The notes: generated by a model from the letters alone, not told the origin. A stretch of DNA of 64,000 nt from an uncultured Helicobacter sp. (GCF_937906905.1 NZ_CALERY010000003.1:1-64000); one strand, 5' to 3'. Counted from the first letter of the stretch, positions 53,226-62,047 are shown. Numbers and translations are program-made.

Positions 53226-54026
53226 TCAATCCTGTAACTCTCTAGTCATAAGCTCTGTAAGCGCGCTTGCACCCTCTTTCATAAACCACTCGCCTATAAG
53301 CACAGCATCGACTTTAGATTCTAGCAGTTTGCGCAAGTCGCTCACACTCCCTATCCCGCTCTCACTGACAAAGACTTTGGATTCTGGCACGAGAGGGCGC
53401 AGATCTAGGCTTGTTTGCAAGCTCACACTAAAGGTGTGCAAGTCTCTATTATTCACGCCGATAATCCGCGCATCAAGCTCTAAGGCTTGCTCGATCTCTT
53501 GCTCTGTGTGTGTCTCTACCAAAACACATAGCCCAAGCGATTCTGCCAGCGCGTAGAAATCCCTAAGCTGCGGCAAATCTAGCGCGCTCACAATAAGCAG
53601 CACCGCGTCCGCGCCCATAATTTTTGCTTGATAGATCATATATGGGTCGATTGTGAAGTCCTTGCGTAGCATAGGCAGGGGGCAAATCTCTCGCACTTGT
53701 GTGAAAATCTCATCACTGCCTAGGAAGTAGTGCGGCTCTGTGAGGCAGGAGATGGCATTTGCCCCAGCTCTCTCATACGCTCTAGCGATGTCAAGGTAGG
53801 GGAAGCTAGCATTGATAATGCCCTTTGATGGCGAAGCCTTTTTAATCTCGCAAATCGCGCTTAAACCCTTAGTGCGCAGGGCGTTTTCAAAGCTTCTTGT
53901 ATGGGGCTTTGCCTTATGCAGGGCTTCAGCCTGCTCGCGCAAGGCGTGTAGTGGGAGCTGCTTTTTGCACTGGGCTACGCGCTCCTTGGTGCTATCTATA
54001 ATGCGTGAGAGTATCATATCGCCCAT
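53226..54026 (-). CDS. trpC: Indole-3-glycerol-phosphate synthase
   Basis: The 266-residue TIM-barrel enzyme of tryptophan synthesis shows CEIKKASPSKG (about residue 58), LRKDFTIDPYMI (about 122), VLVETHTEQEIEQAL (about 160), IGVNNRDLHTFSV (about 190) and VSESGIGSVSDL (about 220), all in order. It is a standalone enzyme with no TrpF fused. The ATG at 54026 has AAGGG seven bases before it. No other trp gene is in the window, and no leader peptide was seen. Confidence 0.95.
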   Translation of the reverse strand: MGDMILSRIIDSTKERVAQCKKQLPLHALREQAEALHKAKPHTRSFENALRTKGLSAICEIKKASPSKGIINASFPYLDIARAYERAGANAISCLTEPHYFLGSDEIFTQVREICPLPMLRKDFTIDPYMIYQAKIMGADAVLLIVSALDLPQLRDFYALAESLGLCVLVETHTEQEIEQALELDARIIGVNNRDLHTFSVSLQTSLDLRPLVPESKVFVSESGIGSVSDLRKLLESKVDAVLIGEWFMKEGASALTELMTRELQD

Positions 54027-54039
54027 TTGCCACCCTTTA

Positions 54040-54065
54040 GCTAGAATCTAAAAGTGGATTCTAGC
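54040..54065. repeat. Inverted repeat of the dispersed word upstream of trpC and flaB
   Basis: GCTAGAATC and GATTCTAGC are perfect 9-base arms around TAAAAGTG. The right half includes a copy of the 13-mer (54050-54062). It lies in the gap between divergent trpC and flaB, outside any gene. Confidence 0.7.
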
Positions 54066-54126
54066 ACAATCTTTCTTCCCTGCTCATAGCCCACCCTAAT
54101 CGGCAAAAATCCATTTACCTTTAATT

Positions 54127-54144
54127 TTGGAACGCCTATTGCTT
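54127..54144 (+). promoter_or_regulatory. Sigma54 (RpoN) promoter of flaB
   Basis: TTGGAACGCCTATTGCTT has the GG and GC of the -24/-12 boxes exactly ten bases apart and fits the sigma54 consensus closely. It lies 36 bases before the flaB start. In H. pylori flaB is a sigma54 gene controlled by FlgR/FlgS, so the same control is expected here. Confidence 0.9.
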
Positions 54145-54179
54145 CACCCTTAGCACAATCACATTGCAAAGGATGCATT

Positions 54180-55724
54180 ATGAGCTTTAGGATAAACACA
54201 AACATCGCCGCGCTGACAGCGCACACCACAGGCGTGCAGGTCAATCGTGAGCTAGGGCAATCACTAGAGAAGCTAAGCTCTGGTCTTAGGGTCAATAAAG
54301 CTGCTGATGACGCTTCTGGTATGGCGATCGCCGATAGCTTGCGCTCACAAAGCGAGAGCTTGGGGCAGGCGATTCGCAACGCCAATGACGCCATTGGTAT
54401 GATCCAAGTCGCAGATAAAGCGATGGACGAGCAGCTAAAGATTTTAGACACGATTAAGACAAAGGCTATCCAAGCCGCGCAAGATGGGCAGACGCTAGAG
54501 TCTCGCCGCGCCTTGCAGAGCGATATACAACGCTTGCTAGAAGAGCTTGATAATATCGCAAACACTACAAGCTTCAACGGACAGCAAATGCTCTCTGGCT
54601 CTTTCTCTAACAAAGAGTTCCAAATCGGCGCGTATTCTAACACCACGGTAAAAGCCTCTATCGGTCCTACCAACTCCAACAAAATCGGGCATGTCCGTAT
54701 GGAGTCTTCTTCAATCTTAGGCGAGGGAATGCTAGCGAGTGCTGGGGGGCTAAATCTCTCCGAAGTAAGCCTAAATTTCTTGCAAACTGATGGGGTCAAT
54801 TCTTTCCAACTCGAAGCGGCAAAAATCTCTACTTCTGCTGGCACAGGTGTGGGCGCTTTAAGTGAGATTATCAACAAATTTTCTGATACTTTAGGTATCC
54901 GCGCTTCTTATAATGTCCAAGCCACAAGCTCGCTGCCGGTGATGTCTGGCACGGTGCGAGATCTAGTGATTAACGGCACAACCATTGGGAATATCAATGA
55001 TGTGCGCAAAAACGACTCTGATGGACGGCTCATTAACGCGATAAATAGTGTCAAAGAGCGCACAGGCGTGTATGCCTACCTTGACATCACAGGGCGGCTA
55101 AACCTTAGCTCCCCAGATGGCAGAGCTATCCAAATCCAAGGCGGCGGCGAAGCGGCGCAAGTCTTTGGCGGTGGGGATTTTAATGGTATCTCTGGGGTCA
55201 ATCACGCTATCGTTGGGCGGCTCACGCTTATCCGCACGGATGCTAGGGATATTCTTGTGAGTGGGGTAAATTACAGCCACATAGGATTCCACTCCGCACA
55301 AGGTATCGCAGAATACACTGCAAACTTGCGCGAGCTGCGTGGGATTTTTGGCGCGAATGTCGCAAGTGCCTATGGGGCAAACGCCAACACCGCGCAAAGC
55401 GATTTGAACTGGAAGGGCATTGGTGCTGGGGTTACAAGCCTGAAGGGTGCTATGCTTGTTATGGATATGGCAGATTCTGCTAGGACGCAGCTTGATAAAG
55501 TGCGAGCAGACATTGGATCTGTGCAAATGCAGCTAGTAGCGACTATCAACAATGTCTCTGTTACCCAAGTCAATGTCAAAGCCGCAGAATCGCAAATCCG
55601 TGAAGTGGATTTCGCTAGCGAGTCAGCAAACTTCTCTAAATTTAACATTTTGGCACAGAGTGGAAGCTTCGCTATGGCGCAGGCAAACGCCGTGCAGCAA
55701 AATGTCCTTAGGCTCTTGCAATAG
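54180..55724 (+). CDS. flaB: Flagellin B (minor flagellin)
   Basis: The 514-residue flagellin has the conserved N-terminal coiled coil (MSFRINTNIAALTAHTTGVQ; LEKLSSGLRVNKAADDASGM) and C-terminal coiled coil (VKAAESQIREVDFASESANF; end NAVQQNVLRLLQ). The start MSFRIN, the central LTRTDARD-like and SGVNYSHIGFHSAQG text, and the 514-residue length identify FlaB rather than FlaA. It is secreted through the flagellar export apparatus and lies in the hook-proximal filament. AAAGGATGCATT precedes the ATG; a sigma54 promoter is upstream. No other flagellin is in the window. Confidence 0.97.
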   Translation: MSFRINTNIAALTAHTTGVQVNRELGQSLEKLSSGLRVNKAADDASGMAIADSLRSQSESLGQAIRNANDAIGMIQVADKAMDEQLKILDTIKTKAIQAAQDGQTLESRRALQSDIQRLLEELDNIANTTSFNGQQMLSGSFSNKEFQIGAYSNTTVKASIGPTNSNKIGHVRMESSSILGEGMLASAGGLNLSEVSLNFLQTDGVNSFQLEAAKISTSAGTGVGALSEIINKFSDTLGIRASYNVQATSSLPVMSGTVRDLVINGTTIGNINDVRKNDSDGRLINAINSVKERTGVYAYLDITGRLNLSSPDGRAIQIQGGGEAAQVFGGGDFNGISGVNHAIVGRLTLIRTDARDILVSGVNYSHIGFHSAQGIAEYTANLRELRGIFGANVASAYGANANTAQSDLNWKGIGAGVTSLKGAMLVMDMADSARTQLDKVRADIGSVQMQLVATINNVSVTQVNVKAAESQIREVDFASESANFSKFNILAQSGSFAMAQANAVQQNVLRLLQ

Positions 55725-55749
55725 GGCTAAAGCACTTATACCAGCTAGC

Positions 55750-55776
55750 TCACACATTAGTAGTGTGGAATTTTTT
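55750..55776 (+). terminator. Intrinsic terminator after flaB
   Basis: A short hairpin, CACAC-ATTAGTA-GTGTG (55751-55767, plus one wobble pair), is followed by GAATTTTTT. The weak stem is offset by the T6 run. It lies 26 bases after the flaB stop. Confidence 0.5.
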
Positions 55777-55873
55777 CAGCTACATAGATTTTACTGCTTG
55801 CCTGCCTCTGCGTAGGCGACTCTTCGTCTCCCTATTTCTGCAATTAGGCAAGCCCATTTTAATAAAGACAAGC

Positions 55874-55879
55874 TATAAT
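55874..55879 (+). promoter_or_regulatory. -10 box upstream of the GT-C-like membrane gene
   Basis: TATAAT in AGCTATAATGCG, 36 bases before the ATG. The gap 55780-55870 also holds an 8-base inverted repeat GCTTGCCT/AGGCAAGC (55796-55853) of unknown use. Confidence 0.5.
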
Positions 55880-55914
55880 GCGCAAATTTTTATAGTCTCA
55901 CATAAGGTTTAACC

Positions 55915-57435
55915 ATGATACATGAGCCACAATCCCTTACAAAATCCGCCCAAAACTCATCTCCAAGCCCCCAAGCTTCTCACCACTCGCGTGTGCTTAC
56001 CGCGGTGTATTTCGCCCTGCTTTTGGGTGTATTTTTGCTCTTTTTTGGCTATGCCTACCCTACGCTGCCATTTTGGGGTGATGATTGGCAATACCTTAGT
56101 GTCTATGGCACGATGAAGCCAGGCGATAATGGCTGGATCCCAGATAGGATTCTACCGCTACTTGCACACGCGGGGCTTGGCGTGCTGTGTGCGTATGTGT
56201 TTATGCCGCTTAGTGGGCTAGATTTTGTCGATGCGATGGTCTATACCTGCGCGTTTGTGCTAAGTGCTTCTACGCTTGCTGTGTGCTATCTTCTTTATCG
56301 CTTGAGTCTGCTTATCACGCGCCACCAGATTCTAGCGCTTTTTAGCACGAGCAGCTTTGTCATCATCGGCTTTTGCGCGAGCAAGGCTTCGTTTATGCCA
56401 TTGTTTCTCCCAGCAGATTTGCAAGAAGAGGGTGTGGGTTACACGCTCACTCTCACAGCTTTCTACATTATCCCAAATCTCCTAAATTTAGCATTGCTTA
56501 CCCTGCTTATGCGCTATCAATTTGCGCAGATTCTGCGCCCAAGCGAGCAAGTCCTGCCTAAGAGCTTTGACTCCACTACGCGCGCGCTCATAATCGGGGG
56601 GGGGGGGGTAACGCTCTATCTCGCGCAGTTTTCTATGACAAGCTCCGCGCTTATCCTATCAAGCTACTGCGGAGTCGCGCTACTCTTTGCCACCCTTGCT
56701 AGACTCCAGCAGCACAAGTCCCTAGCCCCACTAGTCCTCATCAAATCCCTTGGCTTCTATGGGCTTGTGCTAGCTCTTTGTGTGGGGTTATTTCTCGTGG
56801 CGGTTTGGTATGGGCTACATGGGGGGCGTGGGAGCTACTGCGGGGGCTATGACTTTGGCTTTGGGATTTCTTATGCGATAAAACATCTCAAAAGCTTCCG
56901 TGCGGGATTTTGGGTGCTTTTTATTACTTTGACACTTTTTGTGGTGTATCTCGCCTTTAGGCACAAAGAGCTTCGCGGCATTATTGCGGCGCACATTCTT
57001 TGGCTTGCGATTTTGACGATTGGCTATGTGGGGATTGTCTCATCTTGTGGCGCGAAGCATTATCTAATGAGCGGGCTGCTACTAAGTGTGGCGATCACTG
57101 CTTGCGTGTGGCTTGCTCTGCTGCTGCGCTTTATGCCTAGGCTCATAGCACCCGCGGTGTTTGTTGTGATTTTTAGCTTTTTGCACCCATTTCAGGGCTA
57201 TGATGAGCGCCCTAGAGATGCCTACTTGCAGCATAGAGCCTATGCAAAAGCGTGGGTAGCGCAAATGCAAGAGGCAGAGTTTAAAGGGCTAGATTCTGTG
57301 GTCATCACTATCCCGCGCGAGCTGCCACACCAGCATTGGGCTAGCTGGTTTTTCCCAGCATTTTCGCACACGCTTAGGCAGTTTGGAATAATCCGCCGTG
57401 AGATAAAGGTAGAGTTTAAGCCACAATCCAAGTAG
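55915..57435 (+). CDS. Polytopic membrane protein, probable GT-C-type glycosyltransferase, phase-variable
   Basis: The 506-residue protein has ten or more membrane helices. The first outside loop carries an acidic motif, FWGDDWQYLSVYGT (about residue 52), as in GT-C sugar transferases that use lipid-linked sugars; no named family was recognised. The second half has SYCGGYDFGFGISY and a short soluble C-terminal tail. AAGGTTTAACC precedes the ATG. A G13 tract (56596-56608) encodes Gly4 in the middle of the protein and is in frame here. Position after flaB fits surface glycan variation, but the substrate is unknown. Confidence 0.65.
   Translation: MIHEPQSLTKSAQNSSPSPQASHHSRVLTAVYFALLLGVFLLFFGYAYPTLPFWGDDWQYLSVYGTMKPGDNGWIPDRILPLLAHAGLGVLCAYVFMPLSGLDFVDAMVYTCAFVLSASTLAVCYLLYRLSLLITRHQILALFSTSSFVIIGFCASKASFMPLFLPADLQEEGVGYTLTLTAFYIIPNLLNLALLTLLMRYQFAQILRPSEQVLPKSFDSTTRALIIGGGGVTLYLAQFSMTSSALILSSYCGVALLFATLARLQQHKSLAPLVLIKSLGFYGLVLALCVGLFLVAVWYGLHGGRGSYCGGYDFGFGISYAIKHLKSFRAGFWVLFITLTLFVVYLAFRHKELRGIIAAHILWLAILTIGYVGIVSSCGAKHYLMSGLLLSVAITACVWLALLLRFMPRLIAPAVFVVIFSFLHPFQGYDERPRDAYLQHRAYAKAWVAQMQEAEFKGLDSVVITIPRELPHQHWASWFFPAFSHTLRQFGIIRREIKVEFKPQSK
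56596..56608. repeat. G13 tract inside the GT-C-like gene
   Basis: Thirteen G encode Ile-Gly-Gly-Gly-Gly-Val near residue 230. This is the longest homopolymer in the window. The frame is open in this copy (ON); one base more or less would cut the protein in half. Confidence 0.92.
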
Positions 57436-57455
57436 CATTCCCTAGTCTCTGCGCT

Positions 57456-58187
57456 TTACATGCCACATAGCAGCACGCGATAAGCGCGCTCGATCTCCTC
57501 ATCATCTAGTGCTATGGTGCTTGCGCTGCGCAGGTAGGATTCTAGCTTGCCATAGGGCAGGATTTCCCCAGTAGCACACTCTACATGCGCGCTTACAAAG
57601 GCATGTAGCACGCGTATGGGCGTGTTGGCATGTGGTATCAGGCGCGCTGTCTCGCGCGCTCTATCTCTTGCTCCAGAATCCGCCCCAATATCAAGAAAGC
57701 CTTGCTGGATAGATTCTCGCACGCTAGAGTCCCCCTCCTCGCCAAACCCTCGCTCACAAATAATACAGCGCTGGGAGAGTGGGTTTCGCCCCTCTAGCTG
57801 GAGGATTTGCGCATACATTTCAAGCGCGACTCGTTTGGGATTTTGCGAGCCAAGCCTATGCGCTCCAGAATCCAAAATCCTAAAATACTCCTCATCGATG
57901 ACAGAGATATCGCGCAGATGTCTATGCAGCAGCAGGGTGAAGCGCTGCCACACATATAGCCGCTCTGCTTCCCGCTCCCACGAGAATCCTAAGTGCATGA
58001 TGTTGCGGAGCTTTGGCATGAAAATGCCGTTGTGCTCTTGGGTGAAGTCGATTTTGCGTCCTAGGTGAATGATACTATGACGAGCGCCGTAGAATCGATA
58101 GAGTGTCTTAAGCTCTGTGGGGGTTAGAATCTGGATAATGAGATCTTCGCTTTTTTGCTTTTGTATCCAGATGATGTAGCCTTGCAT
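57456..58187 (-). CDS. recO: RecO-family recombination protein
   Basis: From the preferred ATG at 58187 (CTGGAGCAAGC before it) the protein is 243 residues. It starts MQGYIIWIQKQKSEDLI, which fits the RecO OB-fold of epsilonproteobacteria, and has YRFYGARHSIIHLGRKIDF and a C-terminal region with a Cys pair, CIIC (about residue 168). The open frame continues to 58256, but those 23 residues lack family character. RecO loads RecA in the RecOR pathway. It lies head to head with the inositol-phosphatase-like gene. Confidence 0.8.
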   Translation of the reverse strand: MQGYIIWIQKQKSEDLIIQILTPTELKTLYRFYGARHSIIHLGRKIDFTQEHNGIFMPKLRNIMHLGFSWEREAERLYVWQRFTLLLHRHLRDISVIDEEYFRILDSGAHRLGSQNPKRVALEMYAQILQLEGRNPLSQRCIICERGFGEEGDSSVRESIQQGFLDIGADSGARDRARETARLIPHANTPIRVLHAFVSAHVECATGEILPYGKLESYLRSASTIALDDEEIERAYRVLLCGM

Positions 58188-58294
58188 GCTTGCTCCAGTT
58201 GGGATTGGCGTATTGTAGTGGAATTTGACTTTAGCAAATTTTACGCTAGGGGGCATTACAATTGCGCTCTAGAATCTAGTCTTAAGGAGCATAA

Positions 58295-59155
58295 GTGCGA
58301 GTTGGTGAGTTTAGCCCATTTCTATGTGGCGTGCTAGAGGCAGCCAGAGAGATCGCGCCAAAGCTTCTAGCACGCGAGCATGCGCTGCTAGAGCGACATA
58401 CGCAAGGGGCTGGGGGCGATATCAGCATAGGTGCGGATTTGCTATGCGAAGCGATTTTTGTCAAGCATTTATCACATATCGCGCATATCGATTCCGAAGA
58501 AAGCGGGCTAATCCTAGCAGGCGCAAAAGTGGATTCTAGCTCTGTGGATTCTGCTTGCGCACCTTTTGTCCATGCCACTCCAGCTCTCCCCACAATCGTG
58601 CTAGATCCGCTTGATGGCAGCGATAATTATCTCTCTGGGATCCCCTACTATGGCGCGAGTCTCGCTCTGTGTGATAGTGCGGGGCAAGTGCAAGAAGCTG
58701 CTGTGATAAACTACTGCAGTGGCGAGGTGTTTTATGACTGCGTGCAGATTCTGGACTCTGCCCCAGAATCCAATTCAGCACCTAATACAAAATCTAGCCC
58801 ACAAGCCACTCTAAATTTCACTACGCTTAAGCTCCACTTCCCTACACTCGCCCCACTTCCGCTCGCTCATACTAGCCCCAAATGCGGAATCTTTGAAAAA
58901 GCCTATTCTAATCCCACACTTGCTGCCAAGCTCCGTGATCGACACTGCAAGTTCCGCTCGCTGGGCGCTAGTGCGCTCTCGCTAGCCTATGCACTCGAGC
59001 ATGGGTTTTTTCTCTTTGGTGGGCAAATCCGCAGGTATGACGCCTTAGCAGGGCTATTTCTATGCCGAAATCTGCATATCCTAGAGCATGGCGACTTCTT
59101 GCTTGTAAGCCAAAATAAGCAAGTTTTTGGTATGATTGGACAAATCCTTGAGTAA
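58295..59155 (+). CDS. Inositol-monophosphatase/FBPase family phosphatase (CysQ-like)
   Basis: The 286-residue protein has the family metal motifs: IDSEESG (about residue 67) and VLDPLDGSDNYLSGIPYYGASLAL (about 102), then a late segment with RYDALAG (about 250), where the usual WDxAAG reads YDALAG. Family members hydrolyse inositol phosphate, FBP or PAP; the substrate cannot be read off. The GTG start has AAGGAGCATAA before it. Two Ser/Ala/Pro inserts (about 78-90 and 153-170) coincide with AGATTCT/AGAATC words. It is followed by accD, 26 bases on. Confidence 0.82.
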   Translation: MRVGEFSPFLCGVLEAAREIAPKLLAREHALLERHTQGAGGDISIGADLLCEAIFVKHLSHIAHIDSEESGLILAGAKVDSSSVDSACAPFVHATPALPTIVLDPLDGSDNYLSGIPYYGASLALCDSAGQVQEAAVINYCSGEVFYDCVQILDSAPESNSAPNTKSSPQATLNFTTLKLHFPTLAPLPLAHTSPKCGIFEKAYSNPTLAAKLRDRHCKFRSLGASALSLAYALEHGFFLFGGQIRRYDALAGLFLCRNLHILEHGDFLLVSQNKQVFGMIGQILE

Positions 59156-59181
59156 AGATTAGAGAATCATTAGGAGCGACC

Positions 59182-60057
59182 ATGGGCTTTATGGAGTTTT
59201 TAAAAAACATCAAGCGTGATGAAGCGCGCAGCAGTAAAGACACAACAAGCCACTGGATCAAATGCCAAAAATGCGGCGCACTCATGTATAACAAAGAAGT
59301 CGCTGCTTCTGGGCAAGTCTGCCCCAAATGTAACTATCACTTTAGAATCTCGGCAAATGACAGAATCACTATCCTTTGTGATACCAATAGCTTTGTAGAA
59401 TACGACAAAACACTAGCTCCCGTAGATCCGCTTAACTTCGTAGATAAAGAGAGCTATAAACAGCGCGTGAAAAAATACGAGCAAAAAACCGGTCGCCCAA
59501 GCTCTGTCATCGCGGGTGAGGGGCTGATCGAGGGCGTGCCTATGCAGATAGTGGTGTTTGATTTCGCGTTTATGGGCGGGAGTCTTGGCTCGGTGGAGGG
59601 CGAAAAGATCGTGCGCGCAATCGATCGTGCCGTGCAAAAGCACCAATCCCTAGTCATCATCTCCACAAGCGGTGGGGCGAGAATGCAGGAATCTACCTAT
59701 TCGCTCATGCAAATGGCAAAGACCTCTGCTGCGCTAAATCGCCTAAGCGAGCATGCAATCCCCTTTTTCTCTGTGCTTACAGACCCGACATTTGGTGGCG
59801 TGAGCGCAAGCTTCGCATTCTTGGGCGATGTGATTATCGCAGAGCCAGGTGCGATGATAGGGTTTGCTGGGGCGAGGGTGATCAAGCAGACTATCGGTGC
59901 GGATTTGCCAGAGGGCTTCCAGACAGCGGAGTTTCTCCTAGAGCATGGGCTTATCGATATGGTGGTTTCGCGTAGCAATTTGCGCAAAACCCTAAGCGAG
60001 CTAAGTCTCTATCTAAATCCATACAACCATGAAAATCCAGCTCTACACCATCTCTAA
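59182..60057 (+). CDS. accD: Acetyl-CoA carboxylase carboxyltransferase subunit beta
   Basis: The 291-residue subunit has the four-Cys zinc finger KCQKCGALMYN/VCPKCNYHF (about residues 30-53) and the carboxyltransferase core ending SSGGARMQES (as STSGGARMQE, about 158) and SFAFLGDVIIAEPGAMIGFAG (about 213). It makes malonyl-CoA for fatty acid synthesis together with AccA, AccB and AccC (not in this window). GGAGCGACC precedes the ATG. The end overlaps rlmH by 29 bases, as in H. pylori, where the same neighbours occur. Confidence 0.97.
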   Translation: MGFMEFLKNIKRDEARSSKDTTSHWIKCQKCGALMYNKEVAASGQVCPKCNYHFRISANDRITILCDTNSFVEYDKTLAPVDPLNFVDKESYKQRVKKYEQKTGRPSSVIAGEGLIEGVPMQIVVFDFAFMGGSLGSVEGEKIVRAIDRAVQKHQSLVIISTSGGARMQESTYSLMQMAKTSAALNRLSEHAIPFFSVLTDPTFGGVSASFAFLGDVIIAEPGAMIGFAGARVIKQTIGADLPEGFQTAEFLLEHGLIDMVVSRSNLRKTLSELSLYLNPYNHENPALHHL

Positions 60058-60484
60058 GCCAGCACCCCTAACCCCACTAGAAGGGCATTATCAAAAGCTT
60101 TGCAAAGGATTTGGTGCAGAAGTGGAATCGAAGCAAATTTTTTCAAAAGACATTGCAAACGCGCAAAAGCTAGAATCTGGTGCGCAAAAAGCCTACACAA
60201 AAGCGCTTGCTCCATTTCTCCTCTCCCAGAGAGCTGCCAATATCGCGCTGCACCCTGCTGGGCGGAGCGTGGATTCTGTGGAGTTTGCTAGGCTTTTTGA
60301 GGGTAAGGCGCAGGTGGCAGTGTTTATTGGCGGGGCGTTTGGATTTGAGGAGGAATTTTTATCGCGCACGCTGCCAATTAGCCTAAGCCCATTGACATTT
60401 AGCCACACGATTGTAGGGGTCATCGTGCTAGAGCAGATTTATCGCGCGCTAAGCTTGCTTGCTAATCACCCATACCACAAATAA
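60029..60484 (+). CDS. rlmH: 23S rRNA pseudouridine-1915 N3-methyltransferase
   Basis: The 151-residue SPOUT methyltransferase methylates pseudouridine 1915 in helix 69. It shows the knot stretch VFIGGAFGFEEEFLSRTLP (about residue 103) and the closing SHTIVGVIVLEQIYRALSLLANHPYHK, including the YHK end. Start overlaps accD by 29 bases. Confidence 0.93.
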   Translation: MKIQLYTISKPAPLTPLEGHYQKLCKGFGAEVESKQIFSKDIANAQKLESGAQKAYTKALAPFLLSQRAANIALHPAGRSVDSVEFARLFEGKAQVAVFIGGAFGFEEEFLSRTLPISLSPLTFSHTIVGVIVLEQIYRALSLLANHPYHK

Positions 60485-60493
60485 GGAGTATCA

Positions 60494-60928
60494 GTGCCTA
60501 GCCTTAAAGCGTCCAAATCGCCCACACCCAAAAAAGCCAGCAAAAAAACCAAGAAACTCCAAAAATTTGAAGATATCTTGCTCGCACGCAAGCAAAATCT
60601 CGTCGAGATTCTCGATATCAAAAACGCTAATATCCGCGACCTGCACGCAAGCAATATCACTGATGATAGCGATCTTGTCTCTGCCAAAATCCAAGGCAAT
60701 CTCGATGCGCTTATCATCGAAAAATACACAATCGAGCTTGCCGAGATAGAATTCTCTTTGCAAAAAATCCAGGACAACTGCTATGGGATTTGTGAGATGT
60801 GTGATGAGCCAATCAGCCAAGAGCGCCTAGTGATAAAGCCGCACGCGCGCTTTTGTATCACTTGTCGCGAGATTTATGAGAAAGAAATTTACGAGAAAGA
60901 GCAGCTACAAAAAGCCAATAACCCCTAG
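60494..60928 (+). CDS. dksA: DksA/TraR-family RNA polymerase-binding regulator
   Basis: The 144-residue protein has a Lys/Ser N-terminus, a coiled coil (about 30-95), and the four-Cys zinc finger CEMCDEPISQERLVIKPHAR (continues FCITC, about 97-121). DksA binds the secondary channel of RNA polymerase and helps ppGpp control of rRNA and stress genes. It starts with GTG after AAGGAGTATCA, 9 bases after rlmH. Coiled-coil tip acidic residues cannot be assigned with certainty. Confidence 0.88.
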   Translation: MPSLKASKSPTPKKASKKTKKLQKFEDILLARKQNLVEILDIKNANIRDLHASNITDDSDLVSAKIQGNLDALIIEKYTIELAEIEFSLQKIQDNCYGICEMCDEPISQERLVIKPHARFCITCREIYEKEIYEKEQLQKANNP

Positions 60929-60936
60929 AAGGAGCC

Positions 60937-62022
60937 ATGATGAAATTCACATACTATGCGCTATTTTCGATTATTTTTCTACTCGTGGTATTTGTGGGGG
61001 CAGCTACGCTTGGCATACAGCGATATGATTTAGCCACAGATACGGCGCTTAAAGTGGCATTTTGGACGAGTGTGCCTGTGGGAGTGTTTGTTGTGTGCGC
61101 GGGGCTTATGTTGTTTTATAAGAAATTGCGCGAGATTATGGCAGCAAAGCGACTGGAGAAAGATTTTACTATACTTGCAGATGAAATCTATACCAAGGCT
61201 CTATCGCTTAGCCCCTCTCCTCTTGCTTTGCTAGAATCTAGCACGCCACCGCAGTTAAGCCAGCCCCAGAATCCACACCAAAGCACAGAGTCGCCTAAGC
61301 ATGCGAGATTTTCTCATAAGGGTGTGGCAGAGATTTCTAAGATTCTGGCTCGATTCGCGCTTACGCCTAAGCTCGATTCGCCTGATTCTGGCTGTGGCAA
61401 AATCGACAAACTGCTCGCGATCTATGATTCTATCGCGCATGGGCAAGCGGAGGATTTGCGCAAGCAGCCCCTAAGTAAAGACAATCCATTTGCCCTGCAA
61501 AACCAAAAAAACCACATTCAAGCAAGTGTAAAAAATGCGCTTGAGGCATTTTGCGATAAGAGTCTAGCCCCAGAGCTGCGTCAGCTAGCCTTTAGTGTCA
61601 TCATGCACAATGCCAAAGAAAAAGAGCTGCTAAAAGCCTTGCAAAGCGAGTGTTGCGACTGCCTTGATGTAGAGAGTGTGGCACGAGCGCTTGAGCATTG
61701 TATCAGCGCGCGTATCACGCTAGGCTCTCCAGCTAGGCTTTGTAAGGTTGTGCATTTTAGCTCAAATGACTATCTCGCGCTTGCCAAATCTCTGCAGAAT
61801 CTGCTTAGCCCAGATGAGTGGCTGGCATATTTTGAAAAGCTTGCAAGCGATGATGAGAATGCACAAAGTGCGTATCTCTTCGTGCTCATCGAGCTTGAGA
61901 TGATAGAGCAAGCCCAGCAGGAGCTTAAGAGTTTCCGCCCAGATGAGATGCTAGGCATTCGCGCCTACCTTGAGCTAAAGCGCTTAGGCAAGCCCTATCC
62001 GCTACACGCATTTAGCATATAG
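60937..62022 (+). CDS. Membrane-anchored protein of unknown function
   Basis: The 361-residue protein has two membrane helices near the N-terminus (about 5-26 and 41-62) followed by a soluble helical part. A Ser/Pro/His-rich stretch (about 90-125, with AGAATCT words) separates them. The rest (about 150-355) is all-helical, with repeated Leu/Ala patterns, such as DEWLAYFEKLASDDENAQSAYLFVLIELEM, possibly TPR/J-domain-like. GAAGGAGCCATG precedes the start. It follows dksA by 8 bases, in the same arrangement as H. pylori. Its role is not known. Confidence 0.6.
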   Translation: MMKFTYYALFSIIFLLVVFVGAATLGIQRYDLATDTALKVAFWTSVPVGVFVVCAGLMLFYKKLREIMAAKRLEKDFTILADEIYTKALSLSPSPLALLESSTPPQLSQPQNPHQSTESPKHARFSHKGVAEISKILARFALTPKLDSPDSGCGKIDKLLAIYDSIAHGQAEDLRKQPLSKDNPFALQNQKNHIQASVKNALEAFCDKSLAPELRQLAFSVIMHNAKEKELLKALQSECCDCLDVESVARALEHCISARITLGSPARLCKVVHFSSNDYLALAKSLQNLLSPDEWLAYFEKLASDDENAQSAYLFVLIELEMIEQAQQELKSFRPDEMLGIRAYLELKRLGKPYPLHAFSI

Positions 62023-62047
62023 ATTCTGCCTTAGAATCTATATGCTA
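62013..62047. repeat. Perfect 15-bp inverted repeat at the end of the membrane-protein gene
   Basis: TAGCATATAGATTCT (62013-62027) and AGAATCTATATGCTA (62033-62047) are perfect complements around GCCTT, overlapping the stop codon at 62020-62022. It is the strongest hairpin in the window and contains the AGATTCT/AGAATCT word. No T run follows, so it may be a rho-independent-like stop, an mRNA stabiliser, or a repeat element. Confidence 0.8.

Noticed and set aside
54040..54065. The inverted repeat as a trpC attenuator
   Set aside because: It lies upstream of the trpC ribosome site but there is no leader peptide with Trp codons and no alternative hairpin; it fits the dispersed word family better.
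54041..54877. 278-codon open frame antisense to flaB and its promoter
   Set aside because: It runs opposite to a clear flagellin gene and across the sigma54 promoter. The Ser/Cys/Ile-rich product has no domain and no ribosome site; it is the shadow of biased flagellin codons.
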